Positions 1 through 11,567 of a stretch of 64,000 nucleotides of DNA are shown piece by piece (position 1 is the first letter of the stretch; each line of letters begins with the position of its first letter). The notes below the pieces were generated by a model, which saw only the letters and a list, made by a program, of their open reading frames with translations, ran no database searches and was not told the DNA's origin. The DNA is from Karalla daura (Eukaryota; Chordata; Actinopteri; Chaetodontiformes; Leiognathidae), in assembly GCA_029224185.1 (NCBI GenBank), contig CM055205.1, positions 14,515,961 through 14,579,960 of the forward strand, written 5' to 3'. The translations under genes were made by a program, and so were the position numbers.

Positions 1-67
1 CTGCACTCCTGAGCAGTAATCCATCCTCTTCTTCCAGGTTGTATTAATCACGCAGGTGGTTTTCAGG

Positions 68-3000
68 ATGTTTGTCTCCGTGCTGCTGTCTCTTCTGGCC
101 TCCTCGGCTGCGCTCGGCTCTCCGGCCGTGGAGGAGGCGTACCTGGCCGTGGTGGGAGTCGTGTCTCCGGGACACACGCAACTGACCGGGGAGTCGCTCC
201 ACGCGCTCTTTAATACACTGGAGAACCGTGTGCAGTGCGGCGCAGTGCCGTGTGGAAAGGTGAGGTGACGGCCAGATAGGCGGGAGGGCGAGGTCCAAAA
301 GCCACTCACTGGACTGGATGATTGCATGGCAGCAGTTCAACAAATGTATTAATTATAATAGGGCTTAATTACCACTGTTTATTATAGGAATTAGGAGTTG
401 AATTGCGCTTCCTTTCATTTCATTTCATTCACAAAGGAATTTTTGAGTTTCTGAGTTAACTCAACTCACCATTTTCTGAATGATTTTTGTGTGTTCTAAC
501 TTTAATCCTGCCATTTTTTTTTTACAAATATTTGTGTTTTCTTTTTTTGTTGTTGTTGGTAGACAAGTTATTCTGTGACATCTTTCTTAGATTGTGGCTT
601 CATGCGGCGTAATGGAATTGAAATGAAATCCTTCCGTTACGACCACTTTGAGACACCAAATTACATCTGTACAACAGATAAAGTCATGATAATCAGATTA
701 CTAAAAGCATGATTTAATTTTCATGATGCTATTACTTTGAGAAGAATCTTGGATTTCTTTAAATAGAGAGTTTTGACGTTGGTAAATTAGTTTCTTTTAC
801 CTTGCTGCTGTGAAATGGTGAAACGTCCTATTGAATATAACCAGAAATATCGCTGGTTCTTAAATGTTTCTTTCCTTCACTAATGACTACTTGAAGAAAG
901 TGTCAAGTTGGACAATGAGGTAATTATAATTAGGTTATTAAAACCTAAAAAGTCACACGCAAGACTTTGTGCTCATTGTTAGATATAGATATAAGATATA
1001 GGGAAATACTGATGGAAACTGAGTGCGAGTGGCCTTTACCCGGCTTTTGATGACATGTTTGAGGACAAAGTGAGCAAATATGAGGAAGCGAACATTATGC
1101 GGAGCAAGACAGCTGGTATGTCTAAGAGCAACACTGCTCCTTGACACATAACTGACAAAACATAGCAGGATTTTTTTTTTCGGGTTAATTAAAATGTGAT
1201 GTCAGGATATTAACTGTTGACCCTGGACCAAGGGTGGGAAACCTCCTCCCTATCAAAGGCAATTAGAATTATTATCTTTGGAGGATTATAATTGATCATT
1301 GTACACGTATGTCACTCCAACCTTGGCCATAGCTCAAATTACTGCTCTGTCAGATGTTAGAGATGAGTTTCTTTGGTTTTTTGCTAAAAGACCTAGAGAT
1401 GTACTTATGTACTTGTGTAACAACAGTGCCTCAGTCTAAAACTAAAACTCCACACACTTTGAAACAGTTTGCAACAAGAGATTTATGCAAGACATTCGAG
1501 CATTCACAAGCTCATCTTATCCTCTTTACTCAATCCCTTTTGGGCTGTATAGACGGATCTTCGTCGTCATTCTCTTGGAGAGGACGAGACAGCATCGGCA
1601 TCTACATCTGTGTCATAACACTTAATTATAATAATGATAATAGCTTTATTTGTCCACAGAAGTGGACATTTTTCTTTGGCTCCACAGGTTGGTTTTAAAA
1701 ACACAATAATTAGGCATGAGAATAGAACATATATCACATTCACCTTGATACCAGATACAATGACACATACAGCAACACATACCACATTACCAACAGCAAC
1801 ATTAGGTTAAATAGCGCCCCAACACCCATATACCTAGAATATGTGCATAAGTATTCTACATGGACTATTGGGAATTAAGCAGTGACATTGCACTTGGTAT
1901 GGATAACTTTTTATATATTTTTGGTTGCTATAATAGGCGTGTACCTCCTTTCTGATGGCAATTTCTTTAATTCTGTATACAGAGGATGCACTGAATCAGT
2001 CACAATGTGCTGGGCCTTACGTCTCACATATGTGGCATATATGTCTCTTCCCTTTGCCAACAATTTTACTGCCCATGTTCACAATGCTGAATAGTTTGTT
2101 TGTGTTCTTAGCCCCCAGGTTTCCGAACCAGGTATACACATCAAATATCAACACGCTCTCAACCAACCTCCTTTACAGTCTCCAAAATTTCCCTGCTGAC
2201 TCCATAGGAGTTCAGCTTTCTAAGTAGATATAGGCACTGCATTGCCTTTTTAAAAATGTACTCAGTGTTTTTAGTAAAACTCAAGGTGAAGTCAAAGCAT
2301 GCTCCTAAATATTGGAAGTTCTCTACCTCCTCTACATGTTGGCCGTTGATTACGACACAACAAATTTGGACAGTTCTTTTTGGTTTTGCAACTGTTTTTA
2401 TGGAGGCAAAAGCACTTTGTCAGCTTAAATGACAGTTGAGTCCCTGAACTTGCAGCATATCAGCTGCGATCAACTCAAAAGGACAGTGACTGATTGATAA
2501 GCCTCTGCTGCTGTTTCTGTGATGGAAAGAGAGAAAAGAGAGGGGAAAACAACGCTTTAAACACAGGCAGTTAATTAAGCCTCAGTGAAGAGTCACAATC
2601 AAAGAAGAGCAATAGATGGAGGTGTTATGAGAGGTAATTTAAACAAGGGGCTCCATAAAGTAATAAACTTGGCACATGTCAGTGAAAATCTGTCATGTTG
2701 TGCCAAATGTCAATGAGTTTGAACTGAGTTCCCTTTTTTAGTTTTATATTCGAGGCGAGAGTTCACTCCAAATGGATTCCCTCGCACATCTCAACTGATG
2801 CATTGAGAATGGATAAGATAAAACAAACTTTTGGTTACAGAGAACTGTTCTCTTCTACCACTGTTCCAGAGGATTACATGACTTCCTCTTAAACCATATA
2901 TTTCATTTCAAAGACCCAAACTGATCGATCATTTGTACATTTTCAGCCCTTTCTAATGTCCCCGTTTGATCCTGTTACAGTTTCTGGGTCAGAATCCATG

Positions 3001-6000
3001 GCTGTCCGCAGTTTATGGTGCTTTTGTCCATTTAGCCATCTTTCTCCCAGCTGCCTTATCATCAGCTGAAAAGCACCTGATATTTTATTACGGGATGTTT
3101 GCCAATGCTGAGTCATATTTTGTTGACATATGTCAACTTGACCAAAATTGCACTTCACTCCAAAACAATAGCCTTATCATATGTTGGTAACTAGAACTTT
3201 TCCTGGTACACAAAGACATGACATGTTCACATTTGGATGAACTCGCACTCATCTCTGTGCTCTTCTTCACACAGTGTGAGCTCACGGACGCCGTCCACCA
3301 GCTCTTCGGCAATCACTCCATCCATGGAGAGAAACACACAGGACACGAAGGGGAAAATGCAACCATCAGTGTGTCCCAGTTCCCCGCCCTGGCTGCCGGA
3401 TGCATCCTGTACCTCTCGTCTCCAGAACTGGTCTGCAACGCAACCATGCAGGGGCAGTGGGGAGTGGAGACCGAGCATTACCTCCACAAAATCACACACG
3501 GGCACGGGCACGAGCATCGGAGTGATCACAGTCATGAGCATATAGACATTCACGGGTTAGAGGTGGCGATTGAAGACCTCCATGAACACTACAAGCCTCT
3601 AAGTACTGAGGTAAGCACGGGTCCTGACCATCAACATCAGTAAAGACAAGACAAACTTGTCTCAAGTTATGTTCTTATGCTAGTCAAATCACCACAACTT
3701 ATTTTACATTCGACAAAGTTAACAAGGTCCCACCGAGGTTTAAGAGCTTTTTTTACAAGGTAGATCGTGCCAAGACAGATACAATAGAACAGTGTTTCTC
3801 AAACCTGTTCCTCATGCAGCCCTGCCCTGCATGTTTTAGACGTTTCCTGCTCCAACTCCCCTGAGTCAAATGATCGATCGGTTATCAAGCTCTGCAGAAA
3901 AACACACTCACAGGCTCCTTTTGAGATGAAGGGTCTGACTTAGATTACAGGGTGTTACGTTGTACAGTAAACAAGGTGCTAATAATGGCTTTTCAGGAAC
4001 CAGATAGACAGTTTCTCATCCTCACAGCTTACTCATTCACTGTATTATTAGCAGGTTTTATTACTCAGGATATCTTATCATCGTTGGGTGATTCCCGGGA
4101 TAGACCTACGAGGCTTTGCCCTGTACTGTGCCCTGCTGCAGTGATCTGTAGCTACATCTTGAGGTGCCTCGATTACATATCTGCTCTACTGTATCATGAC
4201 TTCTCGTAGGAAAAAAAGTGTCACTAAAGCAAGAGAAAACTAATCAAGTTGCATACTAGGAAAGTTTCTTAGTAAATAAATACATACATATATAGAAACT
4301 AACTAACCCTCGCCCCGTCTCCATGGTAACCAGGGTTGTGTGACAGCAAAGCAAATCATGGCAGAGGCCGGCGCTCCAGCACCAGACCAGGAACAAGAAG
4401 TCGGCGCCGTGTTGGGTCGAGTGCTGTACCATGCCCTGCAGGGTTCCTGCATGGTCCCCATGCAACTGCCCGACGAGAACTACTTCCTGGACTACGTTGT
4501 GAACAGGCTGGGGTCGGGGAACTTCACTGTGGAGGGTAAATGACCTCCAAATGACTACCCAGACAGAACTAATGTGTTGCAGGACTGAGTTGTAGATTAG
4601 CCTCTTTAACACTGTGTTGTTTGGCATCTTTGTCCCTGTGGGTTCTGTAGATCTAGAGGCTCTCATGAAGTCTCTCAAAATTGGACCTAATGTGGACGAC
4701 CACGATCACGGGCATGATCACGATCATGGGCATGAGCATCACCAGCATGAAGATGACCACGATGGTCACGGTGATCATGGTGATTTACACCGAAGGAAGA
4801 GGAGCACCCACGAGCTCCACGAGGGCCACGAAGAAAACAGCACCTTCGATCGGGTAACTGAATCTCAAGAACATAGCTCTGACGTCTTCTATACACACAT
4901 GCTACACATATGAATTAAATGATACGAGGAGACATCTCACAGAGTTGTTTTTTTGTCTGTGCTTTCTCCCAGTCCTGCTTCTCAGCTGAAGACCTGGTGC
5001 AGATTTACAGCCTGACAGACACCAACTCTGGCTCCTCAGGCCTGGGTCGGTCCGGTCTGGCTCGACTCAGCCCCGCTCTCGTCCAGCAGATCCTGAGCGG
5101 AGCCTGTGTAACAACATCAGAACCCCAGAAACCGGACTCACTCACCAGGACTGAGAGTAAGTGGGTCTGAAAAATGTAACACCTCGTCAGGGCAGTAATT
5201 CACACAGAATCTATCTCATTTTTTATTAAACAAATATAAGGATTTACATAAAAAGATAAGACGATAATAAGATACATGCATGACCTTCCACCTATCACCA
5301 TGAATCTTGCTAATGCTAAATGCTAATAATACACCTCCAACAGCATGGTGGATGGAGACAAGAGTTGTATGTGTTAGGAGCAAAATCATTGGGCCTTGTC
5401 TTGTCTTGTCTAGCCTCATTAAAACGTTTAAAAAACATTACAACTAAGGGTTTTGGCTACTTTTCCCTCTTTCTCTGTCTCTCTCTATAATTGTGTAGGA
5501 TACCTGTATGCGACCCTTGCCAATGCAATCATCACCCTGGTGTCCATGTTTGGCATTGTGGTGCTGCTGTGTACTTCCTGTACCAGCGTATTCCAGTTGT
5601 GCATCCAGTTCTGCATCAGCATGGCTGTGGGCTCCCTGACTGGAGATGCATTACTGCACCTGATGCCCCAGGTGAGTTAAAGCCAAACTTCTATGAGTAG
5701 GGAGCTGAAACGTCCAAGGTCCTCTTTGCAGTCTTTAACATGAATTCCTGTGGCATGCGCTCAGTTTCTAGGTCTCCACGTTCACTCAGCGGGCGATGAC
5801 CACAGTCACGACGAAGGAATCCCAGACTACTTTTACAAGATCCTGGTGGTGATTGGGGGGATCTACTTCTTTTATCTGATGGAGACAATCTTCTCTCTAG
5901 TCACTTATAAAAATAATCATCACCACCATCAACACCATCATGGGGTAAGTAGGACTATAATAAAATAGAAACAAAACAGTGGATACGCAGGATGTTTTTT

Positions 6001-6116
6001 CATCTAAAGCTCGTAAAATAGAAGCACAGTAGAAAGACTGATCTCTGTAGTAAGCAGTTTTCACAGTTTAGATCTAATTTATTGTGAATTTATTGTTTAT
6101 CTCAACTGTAATTCCT

Positions 6117-6176
<60 letters not shown>

Positions 6177-8395
6177 CCATCCTCAGGAGGACTCAGAGCC
6201 TCATCATTGTGACCATGGCAGGGTTTTAGAGATGTACCAGAAGGAAAAGAGACAGAGAGACAAGTCACAGTCAGCATCGAAAGTAGACCTGGTGAGAAAC
6301 AAATTGATCTTTGTCTGGGTTGCATTACATCCTCCAGTGAAGCGACTTGTCTGCAGTGGTGTTTTACGTGACCTGTGTGTTTCAGGTTGACGGTGAAGAC
6401 AAGGAGATATCTGTCTCGGAGCCCAAAGAGCGCACCAGAGGTGAAAACACAAAGCCATGCGTCACATTGTGCCGTCCTCTGCAGGTGCTCCACCTCTAAA
6501 CACACGATGTGTCTGCCTTCACAGAACAGCGGCTGCTGCCGTACATGATCACCATCGGTGACAGCATTCACAACTTTGCAGATGGTTTGGCCATGGGAGC
6601 AGCTTTCTCCCTGTCATGGAGGTCCGGCCTGGCCACATCCTTGGCTGTCCTCTGCCATGAGCTGCCACATGAACTTGGTAAACAACACACACATTCAAAA
6701 GCAGTTATAGCCCATACACTAACCTAGTGCTAACGCCTAACCCTAGACACAACCCCATCCCCAACCCCAACCCTAACCCTAACCCTAAGCCCTAACCCTA
6801 GACACAACCCCATCCCCAACCCCAACCCTAACCCTAGACACAACCCTAAACACAACCCTAACCTCAACCCCAACCCTAACCCTAGACACAACCCTAACCC
6901 CAACCCCAAATCAACCCTAACCCTAGCCCTAAACTTAACCCTTTTTCATGTAATTTTCCTGCTCTTATCATCCTCATTTCTTGTTTCTCTCCAGGCGATT
7001 TTGCCATTTTGCTCCACAGTGGCGTGTCTGTCTGCCGGGCACTAGCCCTAAACGTCGGCAGCGCCATGACCTCGTTCATCGGCCTGTACATTGCTCTGTC
7101 CGTAGCCACAGACCTCGCCACCCAGCAGTGGATCGCCGCCATTACTACAGGGCTCTTCCTGTACGTGGGCCTGGCTGACATGGTGAGTATGAGCCGCTAC
7201 AAGAGAGCTGAAACCTATGAAGTCTCTGAGTCAGTAGGTGTGTTCCCATTACACCTAAAAGTATGCAAAACTTATATTTTGGGGAAAAAAAGCATTTTTA
7301 CTTTCTCATAAGATAGTTTTTCAGACATGTGACCAGTTTACTTCAAACAAGATGGTGCGGTATGGGTGGACAGAGAACTTTGACTTTGACTGAAATAGAA
7401 ACATCAATAAAAATACAATAAAACTATTGAAATACAAAAAGTTTTGGATGTCCATTTTCCTCAAAAGTGACGTGCCCTTCACCTACATGCAGCAGTCCAA
7501 AAATGTTGTAATAGTGCTTTTATTTTGTGGAAAAGTGTAATGGAAACGCACCTAATATCATGGTTGGACAACTCACTTACCTTTTATCAGCATCATGGAC
7601 ATTTAGTGATCCGAAAACTCAGAGAACGCCATGTTCATAGATTTTGACTGTATTGTCCCACCTGTTTTTTCAACATGCTTTCCGTCAAGAATCGGATCAA
7701 ACACATGGAGGTGACCAACACTGCTACAAAAATAATCATACCAGGTCTTCCTGAACCTCATTGTAGTCAATGACAAGGCCACTGGCACCCATCCAAAGTT
7801 GTCTAGAGCAGGACTTGACTCAACCACAGCGAACGTCTGGCCTTTATGTCATTCCATGTGTTGCGGGTGGTTGGGTGGTGGCGAATGCATGTTAAGTCTA
7901 TTGTGTGCAGTATTGTCGAATCTAACACTGTTGTGTTGTGGTGTTTGTGCAGTGTTGTGGAAAATGTCTTTTATCGATTGGTCTGTGAATGTGTGCTGAT
8001 GTTTAAGGGGCTTCGAAGCGTGTCAGTCAACAGCTGCCCATGGATGTGAATGGAGGGACAGTCGCTCCTGTTTGATTTTTTAGTGCCAGGTTTTCACTTT
8101 TGCCATGTGGCAGCATGTCATGGACAGAACTCACAGCGTGTAGGTTTATGAGGTCTATGTAGGTGATAAAGAATCACCGGATAAGACTTTAGGACCTTTG
8201 TAGAAATCAAAACAGGTGCAAAACCAGCAGATTAATCCTCAAAACTGTGGTTGTCTCTCCTTCCAGCTGCCGACCATGATTCACGTCAGCAACAAGAGAC
8301 CCTGGCTGATGTTCCTCCTGCAGAACTTGGGCCTGCTGACCGGCTGGGGCATTCTGCTGCTGCTGTCTGTTTACGAACACGAAATCGCCTTCTGA
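68..8395 (+). CDS. slc39a4: Zinc transporter ZIP4 (SLC39A4), 12 coding exons
   Basis: Imports Zn2+ into the cytosol across the plasma membrane; in mammals it is the main intestinal zinc importer. Coding exons: 68-259, 3275-3610, 4334-4535, 4651-4853, 4973-5156, 5499-5671, 5765-5944, 6187-6291, 6386-6440, 6525-6677, 6995-7182, 8267-8395. All have AG/GT borders and continuous phase, giving 699 residues (human 647). A signal peptide begins at the ATG at 68; an in-frame GTG 12 bases upstream is not used. The ectodomain has the family Cys segment (NTLENRVQC...PCGKC), two His-rich tracts and the dimer-forming PAL motif (LSPALVQQ, about 343-349). The first membrane helix starts near residue 377. The metal-site helices carry HNFAD (559-563) and HELPHE (588-593). 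A second His-rich stretch lies in the loop before them, as in human ZIP4. The protein ends EHEIAF against human EDDITF. The promoter probably lies outside the window; AG sites just before the ATG (37, 66) suggest an upstream 5' UTR exon. Confidence 0.95.
260..3274. other. slc39a4 intron 1, no gene
   Basis: This 3-kb AT-rich intron separates the signal-peptide exon from the first His-rich exon. It holds the decayed Rex1-type LINE described separately. Otherwise I see no coding or RNA gene; the short ORFs inside have no recognisable content. Confidence 0.85.
1622..2412 (-). mobile_element. 5'-truncated Rex1-type non-LTR retrotransposon remnant
   Basis: The minus strand reads, with frameshifts and a small deletion, the C-terminal end of a Rex1-family reverse transcriptase. 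Segments include KTVAKPKRTVQICC, VVINGQHVEEVENFQYLG, KKAMQCLYLLRKLNS and YGVSREILETV, then SIVNMGSKIVGK and NIYKKLSIPSAMSLLNSQ, ending at a stop at 1865-1867. The last ~240 bases are a 3' UTR ending in an AT-rich tail (antisense 'gctttatttgtccac' near 1642). The order and wording match the end of fish Rex1 ORF2. It is 5'-truncated and dead, and lies antisense to slc39a4. Confidence 0.8.
3796..3905. repeat. MITE-like palindromic teleost repeat fragment
   Basis: The stretch running from 'cagtgtttctcaaacctg' through 'ccctgcatgttttagacg', 'cctgctccaactcccctga' and 'atcaagctctgcagaa' matches, from memory, one half of a very common palindromic repeat of fish genomes, in which these motifs are mirrored about the centre. 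Only one arm is present here. It sits in slc39a4 intron 2. The superfamily was not determined. Confidence 0.55.
6122..6174. repeat. (CT)n microsatellite in front of slc39a4 exon 8
   Basis: About 26 CT units end only 12 bases before the acceptor of exon 8 (6187). The repeat therefore sits where the polypyrimidine tract of this intron is expected. Confidence 0.9.
6735..6945. repeat. Degenerate interstitial telomere-like array (CCCTAA variants)
   Basis: CCCTAA units alternate with variants such as 'ccctagacacaa' and 'ccccatccccaacccc'. The array fills about two thirds of the 317-base intron between slc39a4 exons 10 and 11. It is not a chromosome end, since genes continue on both sides. Confidence 0.85.
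7183..8266. other. slc39a4 intron 11, no gene
   Basis: A 1.08-kb intron before the terminal exon. Short ORFs in it have no recognisable content and I see no repeats. Confidence 0.8.
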
Positions 8396-8996
8396 AAACA
8401 GCCGAGGCCGACATGACCAACGCGTCATACTGTGTGTGGCCATGTGTTAAAGGGACACTCTGCCAGGGAAGGATGGTTTAACAGAATGATGAAATTAAAA
8501 TTCCCTCCTTCCCCAAACCAAATGCCACAAACTCCAAAATGGCATGAATGTGGTTATTTTGTGATGTCTTACGAGGCAAAAATGTCAATCCTTGAATGTT
8601 AAAGGGGAGACACCAAGCTGGATGAAGCACTTCTCTCGACACTCTCACCTGTGGACGCATACAAGATGTTCATACTAACAGGAAAACGCTGGATTAGTTA
8701 CGTGCACTGTGAACTACTTGATGGGCGGTTCAGATCATTTATTTCTTTCTCAGCACTTTTGCATCTTTGGAAAATGAACTCCAATCTCTTTTCTTGTGAT
8801 TCATATGTATTACACACACACACTGTACATGAGGTTTGATGTGGCTTTTCTCTTCTTACCTTTGTATTTTTGGGCACTGAGTAGCATTACATAAATGAAT
8901 TTGCCAAGGAGACTGTATTTGCTACAACTGGATTAATGTAAAATATTTTATATATATATATATACAGTATGTTTTGTATTCTCCTTTGTTTTCAAA

Positions 8997-9002
8997 ATTA
9001 AA
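8997..9002 (+). terminator. Polyadenylation signal of slc39a4 (ATTAAA)
   Basis: ATTAAA lies about 600 bases after the stop codon and just after a short TA repeat. It is the best 3'-end signal before the gene-poor gap. A TGT/T-rich stretch follows, as expected for a cleavage site. Confidence 0.6.
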
Positions 9003-9649
9003 AGTCTTTCATAACCCATTCTTTTGTCACTGGTATCTTAGTCAATTTCCCATTAACATTTAGAGACATTGGTCAGTCTCTTTGTGAACTTAGAGCATTT
9101 TAAGTAATCTGGATTTTCAACTCATAAAACGTGTGCACAGCCTTTTTCAGCACATATATTTGACTATGTGAATATCCTGGCACAGTATTTTTGAGACTTT
9201 TCGTGGAATGTAATTGAGTAAGAACATGTGGCAAGTCTGATAATATCTGAAAACACCATTCACAGTTATCTGAATCCAAAACTCCCAGTAGAAAGAACTT
9301 GTTTTGTTAGCTTTTGTCTAGTATTATCTCTCATCAAAATCACTGTCAATCCAGATGAAAGCGGGGGTGGGAAGGACTCTTCAGACCATGGGTGCACGGA
9401 CTCCATCTGTTAAATCTGCAAGCTCAGTTCTGCAGAAGTGAGAGGAGCAGCCGAAACGCTCTGGTTTATCTCTCCTCCCATCTAATCTCGACAGTTTGCA
9501 GGTTATGTGAGCATCTTCATTAGGGACAGAGTCCGCTGACAACTCACCGCACAGCCACACGCAGTGCCCGGGCCGTCGCGAGCGTGACCGGCGTCTGATC
9601 CCGCCTCCGACAAAATGACCCATTTAATGACCACATGTGAGTTATGCAC

Positions 9650-10153
9650 TCAGCCTTTAATCATACGCTGTAAAAGACGGATATTGCAGCCTGCAGCATG
9701 TGCAGCTGCTGACAGAGGGAAAGCGGGTATCCCTGAAGTCAGCTCATCCACAGGGAACTTCACAACTCTGAAATTCTGCGGCCTATTTTCAGACTTTACG
9801 AGCCACTTGCAGTAAGTCATGGAACGAACTGCCTCAATAAAATTCGTGGATATTAACTCTCGAACCGGACCTTTGAGCTTCTCATACGTTATGCCGCTCT
9901 GCGTATGCTTTACAATAACATCGTACAGACTGAGAATGAAGATAGACGGGGGAGGCTTCACTTCCACGTGCAGGCAAATGGGAACCGCAAAGGCGAGGAT
10001 CGTGATTAATACACAGAAAACGATCGTTACAGAGGTGAAGTGGTGAGGTGAACCTTTGATTACAGAGGCGGTGAGGCAGGAGGCTGTGGCCGCGCTCACA
10101 CTGATCATGTCTGAGGCGGATGAGACTCCAGGGTTAGAAGTCATCGCCAACAA
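9650..10153 (-). CDS. Unidentified 167-residue ORF with one predicted membrane helix
   Basis: I do not recognise this protein. The frame stays open for 504 bases outside any microsatellite and starts with an ATG. A hydrophobic segment (SVTIVFCVLITILAFAVPIC, about residues 41-60) is followed by a soluble-looking tail with YEKLKGPVRELI and mixed charged and hydrophobic residues. It ends in a stop 30 bases before a second small open frame on the same strand (9381-9623). It could be a single-exon gene, one exon of a split gene, or chance. The local rise in GC and CpG favours function slightly. Nothing in the sequence gives it a role. Confidence 0.25.
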   Translation of the reverse strand: MLAMTSNPGVSSASDMISVSAATASCLTASVIKGSPHHFTSVTIVFCVLITILAFAVPICLHVEVKPPPSIFILSLYDVIVKHTQSGITYEKLKGPVRELISTNFIEAVRSMTYCKWLVKSENRPQNFRVVKFPVDELTSGIPAFPLSAAAHAAGCNIRLLQRMIKG

Positions 10154-11519
10154 CAGGTCTGAGGTGCTGCTTCAGACACCGCTCGCCGAATCCAGACAAC
10201 AACATTGTGTCGTCAGTCGAAGCACTCCACCGAAAACCAAAACACTTGCCCGGACACGCGTAAATGAACAGTTTTTGGCTTGAGATTCAAGCCAAAAGCT
10301 CAGAAGATCTGAGATGAATTCACCTCAAAAGAACATGAATCCAGGAAACAACAAGCAAAATTAACATTTTGGTACAATGTGATGTGATAGATGTTTGCTT
10401 GAGCTACGATCGATTGTTTCGATGCACACAAGTTATTCCAAACTGTGAGAACAAACTGTAACAAATTAAATGCTCTGAAACGAATGGTTCCTAACTGGGA
10501 GTTCAGGTCATACAGGCCACTGGTTGTTTTTCTCCTTCAGTCACATCATGTGCATTGCCATCACCCCTAGAAATGCCCAAAATATAGATATTACAATAGA
10601 ATAAAATGCTTATTAAGCATTTATTAAGCATTAGGTAACACATTTGTTCATCATTCGTAAACTCTTAATCATTTCTCATCAGGTAATCATTTATAGATGA
10701 GAAATAATTAACAGTGTAACTCGCCTCTGGATGCAACGTAGAGGGTCACATGACCAGTGCACTTCCAGACGGAGACGTCGCGGTGTGGACACAGACCCGG
10801 ACTTTTACTTAATTCCACGTAAAATGTCCAATAAAAAGAAAGTCCGGGTGATTCGCTCTGTGGAAGTGCAGATGCCACAGTCTGCATGGGACACAGGAAT
10901 GAAACGCTGATAACATTATCTCTCTGATAATGATAATGTTATCTGTCTGCATCGGTCCTGATCTCACTGCGCACGCTCCCATTGCAAACTTGTACCATTC
11001 GTAGGGTGTTTCTTATAGTTTTTTCCTGTGAATTCCCAGAACGTTGATGAAACCTTATCCCGAATGACTTCAGTTATCATTATATTATGATATTTTGATT
11101 ACATGCATGAAAAGTTCACCCTCACATCAAACCACAACACCATGGACAGTGACGTCTAAGTGCAAAAAAAAAGCTGTTTCCATGACAGTTTTGTGATTTT
11201 ATACCCCAATTTCTTATTCAGAAACAAAAGTTTACCAAAAGACTTCCTAAAAACATATATATCTGTTTGGTAATCATCATGTTACTAAGTCAAGTTTTTT
11301 TCTCAATTGTGTGCCCCTTATCTATAGTTTTGTATTCAATCACTTTTATGCGTTTATGACTTCACTTTTATACACTTAATGTATTGCTCATCCCTGTGGA
11401 TGTCCATTATCACCTCTGCATTTACATCATCTGTTTCTTTTATTGCACTATTTTGATCCTCTGCATTTCTCAGGCAGCTGGAGGCACACCTGTGCTACTA
11501 TACCTATCCACCTATGGCA

Positions 11520-11567
11520 CCTACTGCTACAGGTAAACCTACTGCTACAGGTAAACCTACTGCTACA
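11520..11567. repeat. 18-bp tandem repeat, about 2.7 copies
   Basis: The unit 'cctactgctacaggtaaa' occurs twice exactly, followed by a partial third copy. No coding context. Confidence 0.85.

Noticed and set aside
56..67. GTG at 56 as start of slc39a4
   Set aside because: The ATG at 68 starts a clean signal peptide; eukaryotic GTG starts are rare and the extra residues match nothing in ZIP4.
1354..1698. 114-codon plus-strand ORF in slc39a4 intron 1
   Set aside because: No domain; its end overlaps the tail of the Rex1 remnant, and composition is that of AT-rich intron.
6735..6945. Chromosome end
   Set aside because: The telomere-like array is degenerate and enclosed in an intron of an intact gene.
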